From assembly GCF_000236905.1 (NCBI RefSeq), contig NC_016520.1:434001-498000 (forward strand): a stretch of DNA of 64,000 nucleotides. Direction: 5' to 3'. Source of the DNA: Tetrapisispora phaffii CBS 4417. Lineage: Eukaryota > Ascomycota > Saccharomycetes > Saccharomycetales > Saccharomycetaceae. A model generated the notes under the pieces. The model saw only the letters and a list, made by a program, of their open reading frames with translations. It was not told the origin of the DNA and searched no databases. Of this stretch, positions 9,863-17,975 are shown piece after piece (the stretch's first letter is position 1; each line of letters begins with the position of its first letter). The translations under genes and the position numbers were made by a program.

Positions 9863-10214
9863 TGTTGGAAATGAGACTGGTCGTATAAGTGACTATACGA
9901 TACCGGATATTACCTCTTTAGGAGACTATTGTTGCCAACCTGAAACAATAGTGCCTGCAAGAATGTAATAGCAGAATTTCTAATGCATAAATAGCACTGT
10001 AGAACCATCAGTCTGCCGTACATGTTCAATTCGACGACGTCGTCTCGTTGGACAGAACGGTAGATTGAAATATTATGTATATATAAACCCCGGTAATCAA
10101 TAGCTAATAATTCATTGATCCAGGTCCAAGAGACCAGAGAGGTTAATTTAGATATAAAGTATATAATCTAACAACATTTTAATATATTAAGGCAATGAAC
10201 ACAACTGTTGAGCA
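9863..10214 (+). mobile_element. LTR family 1, copy 2 (full length, 352 bp)
   Basis: It starts TGTTGGAAATGAG and ends ACTGTTGAGCA, the TG...CA termini of an LTR. It contains a small hairpin near the 5' end (TCGTATA...TATACGA), a TATA box (TATATATAAA) and, at the 3' end, ATG followed by codons for NTTVEH. In Ty1-type elements the LTR likewise encodes the first residues of Gag, so I infer a Ty1/copia-like family. The preceding 5 bp are CAGTA (9858-9862), which recur after copy 7 at 11579-11583. Confidence 0.88.
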
Positions 10215-10491
10215 CTCTGGTCTCTTGGACCTGGATCAATGAATTATTAGCTATTGATTACCGGGGTTTATATATACATAATATTTCAATCTACCGTTCT
10301 GTCCAACGAGACGACGTCGTCGAATTGAACATGTACGGCAGACTGATGGTTCTACAGTGCTATTTATGCATTAGAAATTCTGCTATTACATTCTTGCAGG
10401 CACTATTGTTTCAGGTTGGCAACAATAGTCTCCTAAAGAGGTAATATCTGGTATCGTATAGTCACTTATACGACCAGTCTCATTTCCAACA
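10215..10491 (-). mobile_element. LTR family 1, copy 3 (inverted, 3' truncated)
   Basis: 277 bp that are the reverse complement of 9863-10139, with only about one base different by eye. It begins immediately after copy 2 and ends with the inverted 5' terminus CATTTCCAACA. Together copies 2 and 3 form an almost perfect inverted repeat with a 75-bp loop (10140-10214). Confidence 0.85.
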
Positions 10492-10571
10492 CAGAGAGAT
10501 TAATCTAATTATAGAGTATATAATTTAACTACATTTTAATATATTAAAGCAATGAATTCAACTATTGAGCA
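10492..10571 (+). mobile_element. LTR family 1, copy 4 (3' fragment)
   Basis: 80 bp equal to the last part of the LTR, starting at CAGAGAG, which is where copy 3 breaks, and ending ACTATTGAGCA. It carries the subfamily differences of copy 1 rather than of copy 2. Copies 3 and 4 together add up to one LTR whose 5' three quarters is inverted. Confidence 0.75.
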
Positions 10572-10597
10572 GTATAGTCACTTATACGAACAGTNTC
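10572..10597 (-). mobile_element. LTR family 1, copy 5 (inverted 5' end, runs into assembly gap)
   Basis: GTATAGTCACTTATACGAAC and the following bases are the reverse complement of LTR positions about 11-36. The sequence then enters 20 Ns (10598-10617) in which the terminal TTTCCAACA would be expected. One further ambiguous base is at 10595. Confidence 0.6.
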
Positions 10598-10617
10598 NNN
10601 NNNNNNNNNNNNNNNNN
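10598..10617. other. Assembly gap (20 N)
   Basis: Twenty undetermined bases next to the inverted LTR duplication. They hide the 3' terminal bases of the initiator tRNA gene, its terminator and the end of an LTR fragment. The true length is unknown. Confidence 0.97.
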
Positions 10618-10686
10618 CGCCGCTCGGTTTCGATCCGAGGACATCAGGGTTATGAGCCCTGCGCGCTTCCACTGCGCCACGGCGCT
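10615..10686 (-). tRNA. Initiator tRNA-Met(CAU)
   Basis: The minus strand reads AGCGCCGTGGCGCAGTGG, then the anticodon loop around GGGCTCATAACCC and the T arm GGATCGAAACCG. It matches the eukaryotic initiator type: A1-U72, three G-C pairs below the anticodon loop, and GATCGAAA in the T loop, not elongator tRNA-Met. The last three bases, and any trailing sequence, fall in the N gap, so only 10618-10686 is seen. This is the tRNA used as reverse-transcription primer by Ty1-type elements. Confidence 0.93.
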
Positions 10687-10765
10687 TACTAATTTCGTAT
10701 CTTAGTTTTAGGTACATTCACTCAGATCAAATAGAGTTAATGTTACAGTGACACAATAGAATATT

Positions 10766-11216
10766 TGTTGGAAATGACACTGGTCGTATAAGTGACTATA
10801 CGATACCAGTGTGGAGTAACAAGCTTATGTTGGGTAGTTCCAACATCTAAGTTAGTGTCATTAGCCACTTCAGTTGCTCTAGTATAGTCCATCTTCTTTA
10901 TAGTTAAATAATCGATTGATCTTTTATTAGTGTAATTAAACTATTCTATATAGAGTTAGATGCCCTCCTTATATATGAGTTAATCTAGACAGTTGAATGA
11001 ACATGTGTACGTGTTCATTCATCCTCCTAGGCTCTTTAGTGCTGTATTGTACATCTGTGTTTATCACGTAGCCATTTACATTGTAGTGAGAAATTTTCAC
11101 CTACCACTTGGAAGATTGTTCTAGACCTTCTTTCCATTAGTAAGTGATCTATTAGTTCTGGACTCAAAGTGTCATAAACACTTAGTTCTGTCACATACAC
11201 TACAATAATTCTGACA
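10766..11216 (+). mobile_element. LTR family 2, copy A (451 bp, with 5-bp target duplication)
   Basis: It starts TGTTGGAAATGACACTGG and ends AATTCTGACA, flanked by ATATT on both sides (10761-10765 and 11217-11221). From 10810 the sequence (TGTGGAGTAACAAGC...) is homologous, over 407 bp without net length change, to the reverse complement of 13838-14244. The first 44 bp equal the 5' end of LTR family 1, so this copy is a mosaic. It lies 79 bp upstream of the 5' end of the initiator tRNA gene. The orientation given assumes TGTTGG is the 5' end. A non-LTR insertion is possible but TG...CA ends and 5-bp duplications favour an LTR. Confidence 0.72.
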
Positions 11217-11226
11217 ATATTCATGT

Positions 11227-11578
11227 TGTTGGAAACGTCACTGGTCGTATAAGTGACTATACGATACCAGATATTACCTCTATACGAGACTATTGTTGCA
11301 AACCTGAAACAATAGTGCCTGCAAGAATGTAATAGCAGAATTTCTAATGCATAAATAGCACTGTAGAACCATCAGTCTGCCGTACATGTTCAATTCGACG
11401 ACGTCGTCTCGTTGGACAGAACGGTAGATTGAAATATTATGTATATATAAACCCCGGTAATCAATAGCTAATAATTCATTGATCCAGGTCCAAGAGACGA
11501 GAGAGGTTAATTTAGATATAAAGTATATAATCTAACAACATTTTAATATATTAAGGCAATGAACACAACTATTGAGCA
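11227..11578 (+). mobile_element. LTR family 1, copy 7 (full length, 352 bp)
   Basis: It starts TGTTGGAAACGTCACTGG and ends ACTATTGAGCA. It has the same length as copy 2 with about nine differences by eye. The 5 bp after it are CAGTA, equal to the 5 bp before copy 2, while its own left flank is CATGT. The two copies have therefore exchanged flanks or once bounded a single insertion. Confidence 0.88.
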
Positions 11579-12486
11579 CAGTATTTGAATAAATATTTTT
11601 CAGCAAAAACTATCTGTTCAAATCTTTATTCCATGTCTCTCCCAGGGGATTTGTTTCCTAAGTTATATGTAACCATTCCTCCTGCACCCTACATCTAGAG
11701 AACAGATAACACTCCAATGAGAATAAATCTTACCACTGATGCCGCAATTGGTCTTCAATAGAGTAAGTGCCGCTGTTTAACTGCTAGTAGCATATATCCT
11801 AGCTGATGTTTCTATTGAAATATATATAAACGTACATTCATAGTTAACCATCAACAACCCGACTAATTGCTCATAATAACTATTACAAGCTTCCACACTA
11901 ATTATCTTATGTCTTCCCAATACTTCAGTTACCATTTTAACAGTTTCCAGGAAGCAAATTTTTAATCTATGGCAACATTATATGTTGATGTAAAGAGTCC
12001 ATACTGCACAAAATAACAGTTAAATACAAACATTATCCATTAGCATACCACCAGTTGACGTCTAGTCTTCTGCTTAGATCTCTAACTAAACCATATAAAC
12101 TATCTATAACTGAAACTGAAACATAAACCCTTTTATGTGTTTCTTTCTCAATAATGCAGGAATACTATTGTTGCGCCCTTATCCTTTACAGCCATAACTA
12201 CATGTTACTGGTCAGTTCCATCTTTCTTCTCCGCACAAGATATAGCAGAACTACGCTTATCGTTAATATTACATGCTTAAACTTTTGATATTTTCAATGC
12301 AGTTGCAACCAATTTTGTTGGCAACCATTTCGAATTCGAACAGTAACATGGCGATTGCAGTTATAAACGTTACTTCTAGTGTGCTTTCTTCCAAATTGAC
12401 CTTATATAAAGACATGGTTTGCTAAGCACAACAACATTTTCTAAGTCGTGAACGCAGGTCGACAAGGTACATTCTGAGAGTCGACA
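11579..12486. other. Region between LTRs and the orphan frame; possible decayed coding sequence on the minus strand
   Basis: No intact gene. On the minus strand between about 11,860 and 12,210 there are stretches that look protein-coding but are broken by stops, for example HVVMAVKDKGATIVFLHY and, later, DSLYGLVRDLSRRLDVNWW. They could be remains of a retroelement or of a lost gene; I cannot assign a family. The end of the stretch holds the TATA box of the frame at 12487. Confidence 0.35.
12403..12410 (+). promoter_or_regulatory. TATA box before the orphan frame
   Basis: TATATAAA, 76 bp before the ATG at 12487, at a usual spacing for a regulated yeast gene. Confidence 0.4.
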
Positions 12487-12837
12487 ATGCTAAATTTATT
12501 CAAAAAGCAGGAGTATAGAGATATAGAGGATGGGAAAGCTGATGAGACTACTGCTGACGAATTTAAAGCTCTCAGCCACAAAGATGCACTGCGCTGGAGT
12601 CTTGGCAGTGGTCTTTACTTTGCTGTCTTAGCGATTACTTTCCTTTGCGATGACAGAACGACTACCACTAGGCGGATGATAGCCTATTTGATCGATAGCG
12701 TTGCTGGCGCAACTTTTTCATACCAGCAGTACATATACTTGACTACTGGAACACAGGCCATAAACAGGTATCTAGTTTTGTATCTCATACACATGTGTGC
12801 TTTGATTATCGCAAGACTCCATGTCTATTATCATTGA
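12487..12837 (+). CDS. Orphan small membrane protein, function unknown
   Basis: 116 residues that I do not recognise. The first 36 are hydrophilic and charged (MLNLFKKQEYRDIEDGKADE). Three hydrophobic segments follow, at about 37-54 (WSLGSGLYFAVLAITFLC), 64-85 and 94-114. A TATA box lies upstream. Codon choice differs from the neighbours: CTG, CGC, CGG, GCG and GGC appear in a genome that otherwise prefers A/T-ending codons. That composition, and its place between LTR elements, suggests a lineage-specific or acquired gene, but this is inference. It could also be a remnant of a longer gene. It shows no resemblance to Gag or Pol that I can see. Confidence 0.45.
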   Translation: MLNLFKKQEYRDIEDGKADETTADEFKALSHKDALRWSLGSGLYFAVLAITFLCDDRTTTTRRMIAYLIDSVAGATFSYQQYIYLTTGTQAINRYLVLYLIHMCALIIARLHVYYH

Positions 12838-13832
12838 AAAATGGAAGATTGGAGAGACTGACCATGATCTGAGCACAAGTATATAAGATGAAGGCATGTA
12901 GCAGAGCACCTATAGCTTTATGTACTTTACAATATTAGATTTATATATTCAATCATATACAAGAGGCCCATAACTGTTTGCAGAATGCTGCTCTTTTATT
13001 TTAGTGTAATGAACTAATGGCTGGAAGCTAACAACAACGACGGCAAACTATAACGGTTTTCAAAAATGAAAATATATACCACTTGTGCAGTCGTTTTGTT
13101 TACGAGGCTCCTTTACTGAGCAGAGAAGAGTATATTGATCAGTATAGGAGGGCTGTTTCAGAAAAATACTAAACCAATGTACCTGATCAGTCGTTAGGAA
13201 ACAGTACGAGATCCATTGGTGTCTATTGCACACTCTGTCACCACAACTGTAATAAATATCTATGGAACAATTCTCAAAGCTCTGGATACAATTATAGAAT
13301 ACATATTTCTTTCAAAAATCTTTAAAGTTCTCTTTCTAATGTAAAAGATGTCACCAATTTCATTAAATACTGTTCATCATATACACATTAAGTACCACCA
13401 GAAAGTAACTCCTTGCATATTGGAAACCATGGAAATTACTATTTCCTTCAGAAACTTTATCATTCTGCCATTTATTTACCAGTTTTACAGTTGCTATTGA
13501 GGAGATGGGATACATCTTAATAAAATAAGTCTGGCATTTCCTCATGAATGTAGTTCATTATCCAGCGGTAAAAATATACACTCAATTAAAGTTGGGCATA
13601 GAACTGCTTTTGCAGCAAAAAGTTGTGCTATTCAAATTATCTATGAGCAGCAACTTTGGCCAAATATTAAAGAAGGTTACATCTGAAGATATTGTTACTT
13701 GTAGATTGGAACTGAACTTCTACCAGGACTGTGGTACTAATTTGATTGATATCATAATCGTAAGCGTGTCAAGATAAACATTTCGTAAAATCCTGATAGG
13801 ACGCAAACAGTCAGAGTATGTGATACAAAACG
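12838..13832. other. AT-rich region without a recognised gene, possible coding relics
   Basis: Two small frames (13363-13545 minus and 13544-13777 plus) abut each other but have no recognisable motifs. The stretch may be degenerate retroelement or gene sequence. The rest holds nothing I can identify. Confidence 0.35.
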
Positions 13833-13837
13833 CCAAC

Positions 13838-14271
13838 TGTCAGGATTATTGTAGTATGTTACAGAACTAAGTGTTTATGACACTTTGATTTCAGAACCAA
13901 TTGATCACTTACTAATTGAATAGGAGGTTCTAGAACACTCTTCCAAATGATAGATGAAAAATTTTCACTACAATGTAAATGGCTGCGTGATAAACACAGA
14001 TGTACAATACAGCATTAAAGATCTTTGGAGAATGACTGAACACGCTCACATGTTCATTCAACTATCAGATAAACTCATATATAAGGAGGACATCTAAATT
14101 CTATATGGAATTGTTTAAATATACTAATAAAAGAGCAATCGTTTATTCAACTATTACGAATATGGACTACTCGAAAGCAACTAAAGTGACTAATGACACT
14201 AAATTAGAAGTTGGTTCTAACTAACATAAGCTTGTTTCTCCACAAATTCAACTATTGAGCAATTTCCAACA
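13838..14271 (-). mobile_element. LTR family 2, copy B (434 bp, with 5-bp target duplication)
   Basis: Read on the minus strand it starts TGTTGGAAAT and ends CTGACA, flanked by CCAAC at 13833-13837 and 14272-14276. Positions 13838-14244 are homologous to copy A. Next to its 5' end, 17 bp (14245-14261) equal the 3' end of LTR family 1 in inverted orientation. The TGTTGG end is 81 bp upstream of the tRNA-Ala 5' end, the same arrangement as copy A and initiator tRNA. Confidence 0.72.
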
Positions 14272-14352
14272 CCAACACTCATTTATATTACATTCCTGTC
14301 ACAAATCTGTTTATTGTGATACCAATATTTGACTTTCGAGCCAGTAAATAAT

Positions 14353-14425
14353 GGGCATGTGGCGTAGTTGGTAGCGCGCTCCCTTAGCATGGGAGAGGTC
14401 TTCGGTTCGACTCCGGACTTTTCCA
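14353..14425 (+). tRNA. tRNA-Ala(AGC), with one unusual acceptor mismatch
   Basis: GGGCATGTGGCGTAGTTGG begins the gene; the anticodon loop is TTAGCAT (anticodon AGC) and the T arm TTCGGTTCGACTCCGGA. A T run follows as terminator. The alanine identity pair G3-U70 is kept. Compared with the S. cerevisiae gene as I recall it, 5-68 has changed in a compensated way (A-U), but 4-69 is now C opposite U, an extra mismatch in the acceptor stem. It may be functional or starting to decay. Confidence 0.88.
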
Positions 14426-14465
14426 TTTTTTTTGCTTATAACCATTGAATGTATTTATTTCAACA

Positions 14466-14471
14466 GAGTCA
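14466..14471 (-). promoter_or_regulatory. Gcn4-type half-canonical site upstream of HIS2
   Basis: TGACTC on the minus strand, 122 bp before the HIS2 ATG. HIS2 belongs to the general amino-acid control regulon in S. cerevisiae. A six-base match alone is weak. Confidence 0.35.
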
Positions 14472-14593
14472 TTATTTTAAATAAATTAAAATATATAATA
14501 AAGCTCATTGTTTTCAAACAATCAATATTTTTAACCTTTCTCTCTAATGAAAATTGCAAGTTGACAATTCCTACGATTAGAAAATAAAAATAA

Positions 14594-15652
14594 ATGTATT
14601 CTCACCATTCACATTCAGGAGATTATGTTGCACATGGCTTGGATTGCCTAGATGACATTGTTGCAGAGGCACTCATATTAGATTTCAAAACATACTGTTT
14701 AACAGAACATATGCCAAGAATAACAGATGAATTGTTATATCCAGAGGAATTTTGTTTTACGAACTTAGATAAAAAGCAGAGTATATTGACTAGTGATGAA
14801 GCTTTGATAAGGCTGCAAGCACAATTTAAAAAATTTATGCATCATGCAGAATTGGTAAAAAGTAAATATAACAATACCAATGAGTACAATACGACATTCC
14901 TGATTGGATCAGAAATTGAAGGATGTGATAAAATTCATATAGAGTATTGCAAAAAGCTAATTAGTGAAAATTCTAATGTTATTAAGTTTATTATTGGATC
15001 TTTACATCATGTCAATAACATTCCAATAGATTTTGATCAAGAAAATTGGGTTAAAGCTGTGAAATCAAGTAAGAACAATATTAAACAATTTTTAATCGAT
15101 TACTATAACCAACAATATGAAATGCTAGTGCACTTGAAACCGCTAATTGTGGGTCATTTTGATTTATATAAACTTCTAATTCCAAAAGATTTAAAAGTTA
15201 ACATAAAAACTGGGGATATCATTGATAAGAACGAACAATCGAATAACGAGAATATTGTTTACCTAAATGAGATAGATCTTACAACAACATGGAAAGATGT
15301 AGAACAATTAATAGTTAGAAACTTACAGTTCATACACTCTTACGACGGGCTAATCGAAATCAATACATCAGCATTAAGAAAAGATTTAAAAGAACCATAC
15401 CCAGGTAAAAGTATTTGCAAATTGGCCTCTGAACATTGCGACAATAGATTTCTGTTAAGCGATGATGCCCATGCTGTATCGCATGTTGGAGTATGCTATA
15501 AAAAATGTCTTGAATTCATAACTAAAGAATTAGCACTTGAAGGGTTGTATTACTTAACAGAAGATCGACAAACCCACGATATAAGAATATGTTATGATAA
15601 AATGAATGACATTATAAAAGACCCCTTTTGGCAGAGAATTGGAGACAAATGA
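14594..15652 (+). CDS. HIS2: Histidinol-phosphate phosphatase
   Basis: 352 residues; the S. cerevisiae enzyme has 335. This is a PHP-family metal-dependent phosphatase that removes phosphate from L-histidinol phosphate, the penultimate stage of histidine synthesis in the cytosol. Metal-binding His and Asp clusters are visible: HHSHSGDY (residues 4-11), the TEHMPR block near 37, SLHHVNN near 137, GHFDLYKL near 188 and SDDAHAVSHVG near 292. A polar insert at about 205-225 accounts for the extra length. In S. cerevisiae HIS2 lies beside LSB3, whose orthologue is four genes away here; the DED81-ARG4-YSC83 block lies between, as expected for ancestral order. Confidence 0.94.
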   Translation: MYSHHSHSGDYVAHGLDCLDDIVAEALILDFKTYCLTEHMPRITDELLYPEEFCFTNLDKKQSILTSDEALIRLQAQFKKFMHHAELVKSKYNNTNEYNTTFLIGSEIEGCDKIHIEYCKKLISENSNVIKFIIGSLHHVNNIPIDFDQENWVKAVKSSKNNIKQFLIDYYNQQYEMLVHLKPLIVGHFDLYKLLIPKDLKVNIKTGDIIDKNEQSNNENIVYLNEIDLTTTWKDVEQLIVRNLQFIHSYDGLIEINTSALRKDLKEPYPGKSICKLASEHCDNRFLLSDDAHAVSHVGVCYKKCLEFITKELALEGLYYLTEDRQTHDIRICYDKMNDIIKDPFWQRIGDK

Positions 15653-16307
15653 TTGATATAGGCTGGCAGAGATGCGTCTTTTCTATATATATGACTATTG
15701 CAATTGATTAGAGAATCCTTTGAATCAAGAATTCCTACTATTAGTATTACTATCATAACTCAAGAATGCAAGATCTTACCCGAAGAGGAAAAACTCGATT
15801 TCGAAATTGGAAAAAGTTACATTTTTTTTCAATTTATTCAATTTTTTCGAAAAAAGTATAAAATTTATGTGTGTGTTTCTAAGAAAAAGTTGAAGAAAAT
15901 TGATATTAATACTCATCAATTTTTAGATTATCTCTTGACGTTCAATATACTGTCGACATCTACAATTGCTAAACTCTTTATGAATGGGTAATTGGGTTGA
16001 ATTGAAACATTGTTAAGCAATTTGTGAGGATCATGGTGCTTAATCTGGAAAATTTTGGAAATTGTATGTAAAAGTATTCATGATATTGTTTTTTTTTTTT
16101 ATTTTTATTTTTTTCTAAGTGTTTTTATTCAAATTTGTTAGTGAGTAATTGATATATTCAACTATTGATGAGTCAAAATTCACATTTTTTAATTTGTTTA
16201 TTTACTATTTAGTTACTAGGTATTTAATACTGTTTAGTTGCATTTTTCTATTCTTTCATTGCATTTATTTTGTGTTCATTGGCAATTGCTCTAAGAAGAA
16301 TAACAAA
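15653..16307. other. Intergenic region HIS2-DED81 with T-rich promoter
   Basis: No gene is supported; the open stretch at 15698-15991 lacks an ATG start and has a biased composition. Strong poly-T tracts occur at 16088-16116, which are usual in promoters of highly expressed yeast genes. A Gcn4-type site is listed separately. Confidence 0.5.
16169..16175 (+). promoter_or_regulatory. Gcn4-type site upstream of DED81
   Basis: TGAGTCA, a full match to TGASTCA, 132 bp before the DED81 ATG. Several aminoacyl-tRNA synthetase genes answer to Gcn4 in S. cerevisiae. Confidence 0.45.
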
Positions 16308-17975
16308 ATGTCTTTATATATTAACGATTCCACAGGTGTTGACGAATTGAGTGTTGTTGGTTCTCAAGAACAAAGTTTCAAAAGTCCAGCTTACGCTTTA
16401 TTTGCTAACAAACAAAAGAATGGTGCTGAAGCTCCAGAACCAAAACTATTTGTTTTCAAAGCTGAAGATAATGAATATCAAGAAATTTCTGCCTCCGCAT
16501 TGAAAAAGGCTAGAAAGGGTTGTGATGGTTTAAACAAGAAACTGATCAAGCAAAAGGAACAAGATGCTAAGAAGCAAGAACAGGATGCTAAGAACTTGGA
16601 AAAACAAATGAGCAGTTTGAACATCAAGATTGAAGAAGACAAGTCCTTGCCAGCTGCTCAAAAATGTAAAATCAACACTTCTTATGCCAAGGTGGGAGAA
16701 AGAGTGAAGGTTTCCGGTTGGATCCATAGATTCCGTTCAAATAAGAAGGTCGTATTTGTTGTTTTAAGAGATGGTTCCGGTTTCTTACAAACTGTTTTAT
16801 CTGGTGATTTGGCTTTAGCCCAACAAACCCTAGATTTAACTCTTGAATCCACCGTTACTCTATATGGTGTTATCACTAAAGTTCCAGAAGGTAAGACAGC
16901 ACCAGGCAACGTTGAATTGATTGTTGATTACTACGAAGTAGTCGGATTAGCTCCATCTGGTGACGAATCCTTTACTAATAAAATTGCAGAAGGTGCTGAC
17001 GCATCCTTATTATTAGACCAACGTCATTTAACGTTAAGAGGTGAAACTCTATCTGCTGTCATGAAAGTTCGTTCTGCATTATTAAAAGCCATCAGAAGAT
17101 TTTATGTGGAAGAATCTTTGCTTGAAGTTACTCCACCATGCATGGTTCAAACTCAAGTCGAAGGTGGTTCTACTTTATTCAAATTAGATTACTACGGCGA
17201 AGAAGCTTACTTGACGCAATCTTCTCAATTATATTTAGAAACCTGTTTACCAGCTTTAGGTGATGTTTACTGTGTTCAAGAATCTTTCCGTGCTGAAAAA
17301 TCACACACCAGAAGACATTTATCTGAATATACTCATATTGAAGCTGAATTAGCTTTCATTACATTTGATGACTTATTGAACCATATTGAAAAGTTGATTA
17401 TCAACAGTGTCAAATACGTTTTGGAAGACCCAGTTGCTGGTCCATTAGTTAAGCAATTGAACCCAGATTTTGTTGCTCCAGAAGGTCCTTTCTTAAGATT
17501 AGAATATAAAGATGCTATTAAATGGTTGGTTGAACATGACATTAAGAACGAAGATGGTGCTCCTTTCAAATTCGGTGATGACATTGCCGAAGCTGCAGAA
17601 AGAAAGATGACAGACACCATCGGTAAGCCAATTTTATTAACCAAGTTCCCAGTTGCAATCAAATCCTTCTACATGGAAAGATGTGCTGACGATGAGTCCG
17701 TCACAGAATCAGTTGATGTTCTAATGCCAACGGTCGGTGAAATCACCGGTGGTTCCATGAGAATTACCGATGCTGACGTTTTAGTGGAAAGAATGAAGAG
17801 TGAAGGTTTGGACCCAGCCGCATACTACTGGTTCATTGACCAAAGAAAATACGGTACATGTCCTCACGGTGGTTACGGTTTAGGTACTGAACGTATTTTA
17901 GCTTGGTTATGTGACAGATTCACAGTAAGAGACTGTTCTCTATATCCACGTTTCAGTGGTAGATGTAAGCCATAA
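16308..17975 (+). CDS. DED81: Cytosolic asparaginyl-tRNA synthetase
   Basis: 555 residues from the ATG at 16308; the S. cerevisiae enzyme has 554. The frame is open for 53 codons further upstream, but those codons are hydrophobic, lack a suitable ATG and fall in the promoter. Features in order: a yeast-specific N-terminal extension, a Lys/Gln-rich helix at about 70-110, an OB-fold anticodon-binding domain (VKVSGWIHRFRSNKK at about 130), and the class II catalytic core with motif 2 (FRAEKSHTRRHLSE at about 327) and motif 3 (GYGLGTERILAW at about 523). It attaches asparagine to tRNA-Asn in the cytosol. Its strongly biased codon use suggests high expression. The partner ARG4 is adjacent, as in S. 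cerevisiae. Confidence 0.96.
   Translation: MSLYINDSTGVDELSVVGSQEQSFKSPAYALFANKQKNGAEAPEPKLFVFKAEDNEYQEISASALKKARKGCDGLNKKLIKQKEQDAKKQEQDAKNLEKQMSSLNIKIEEDKSLPAAQKCKINTSYAKVGERVKVSGWIHRFRSNKKVVFVVLRDGSGFLQTVLSGDLALAQQTLDLTLESTVTLYGVITKVPEGKTAPGNVELIVDYYEVVGLAPSGDESFTNKIAEGADASLLLDQRHLTLRGETLSAVMKVRSALLKAIRRFYVEESLLEVTPPCMVQTQVEGGSTLFKLDYYGEEAYLTQSSQLYLETCLPALGDVYCVQESFRAEKSHTRRHLSEYTHIEAELAFITFDDLLNHIEKLIINSVKYVLEDPVAGPLVKQLNPDFVAPEGPFLRLEYKDAIKWLVEHDIKNEDGAPFKFGDDIAEAAERKMTDTIGKPILLTKFPVAIKSFYMERCADDESVTESVDVLMPTVGEITGGSMRITDADVLVERMKSEGLDPAAYYWFIDQRKYGTCPHGGYGLGTERILAWLCDRFTVRDCSLYPRFSGRCKP

Noticed and set aside
11036..11224. 62-codon minus-strand frame in the second LTR family
   Set aside because: Mostly inside the LTR; the homologous frame in copy B carries a stop, so it is not a conserved protein.
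15698..15991. 97-codon open frame between HIS2 and DED81
   Set aside because: It begins with TTG, has low-complexity Lys/Ile/Phe content and no known motif.
16149..16307. Extended DED81 N-terminus
   Set aside because: The upstream frame begins with TTG, is hydrophobic and falls in the promoter; the start at 16308 gives the expected length.
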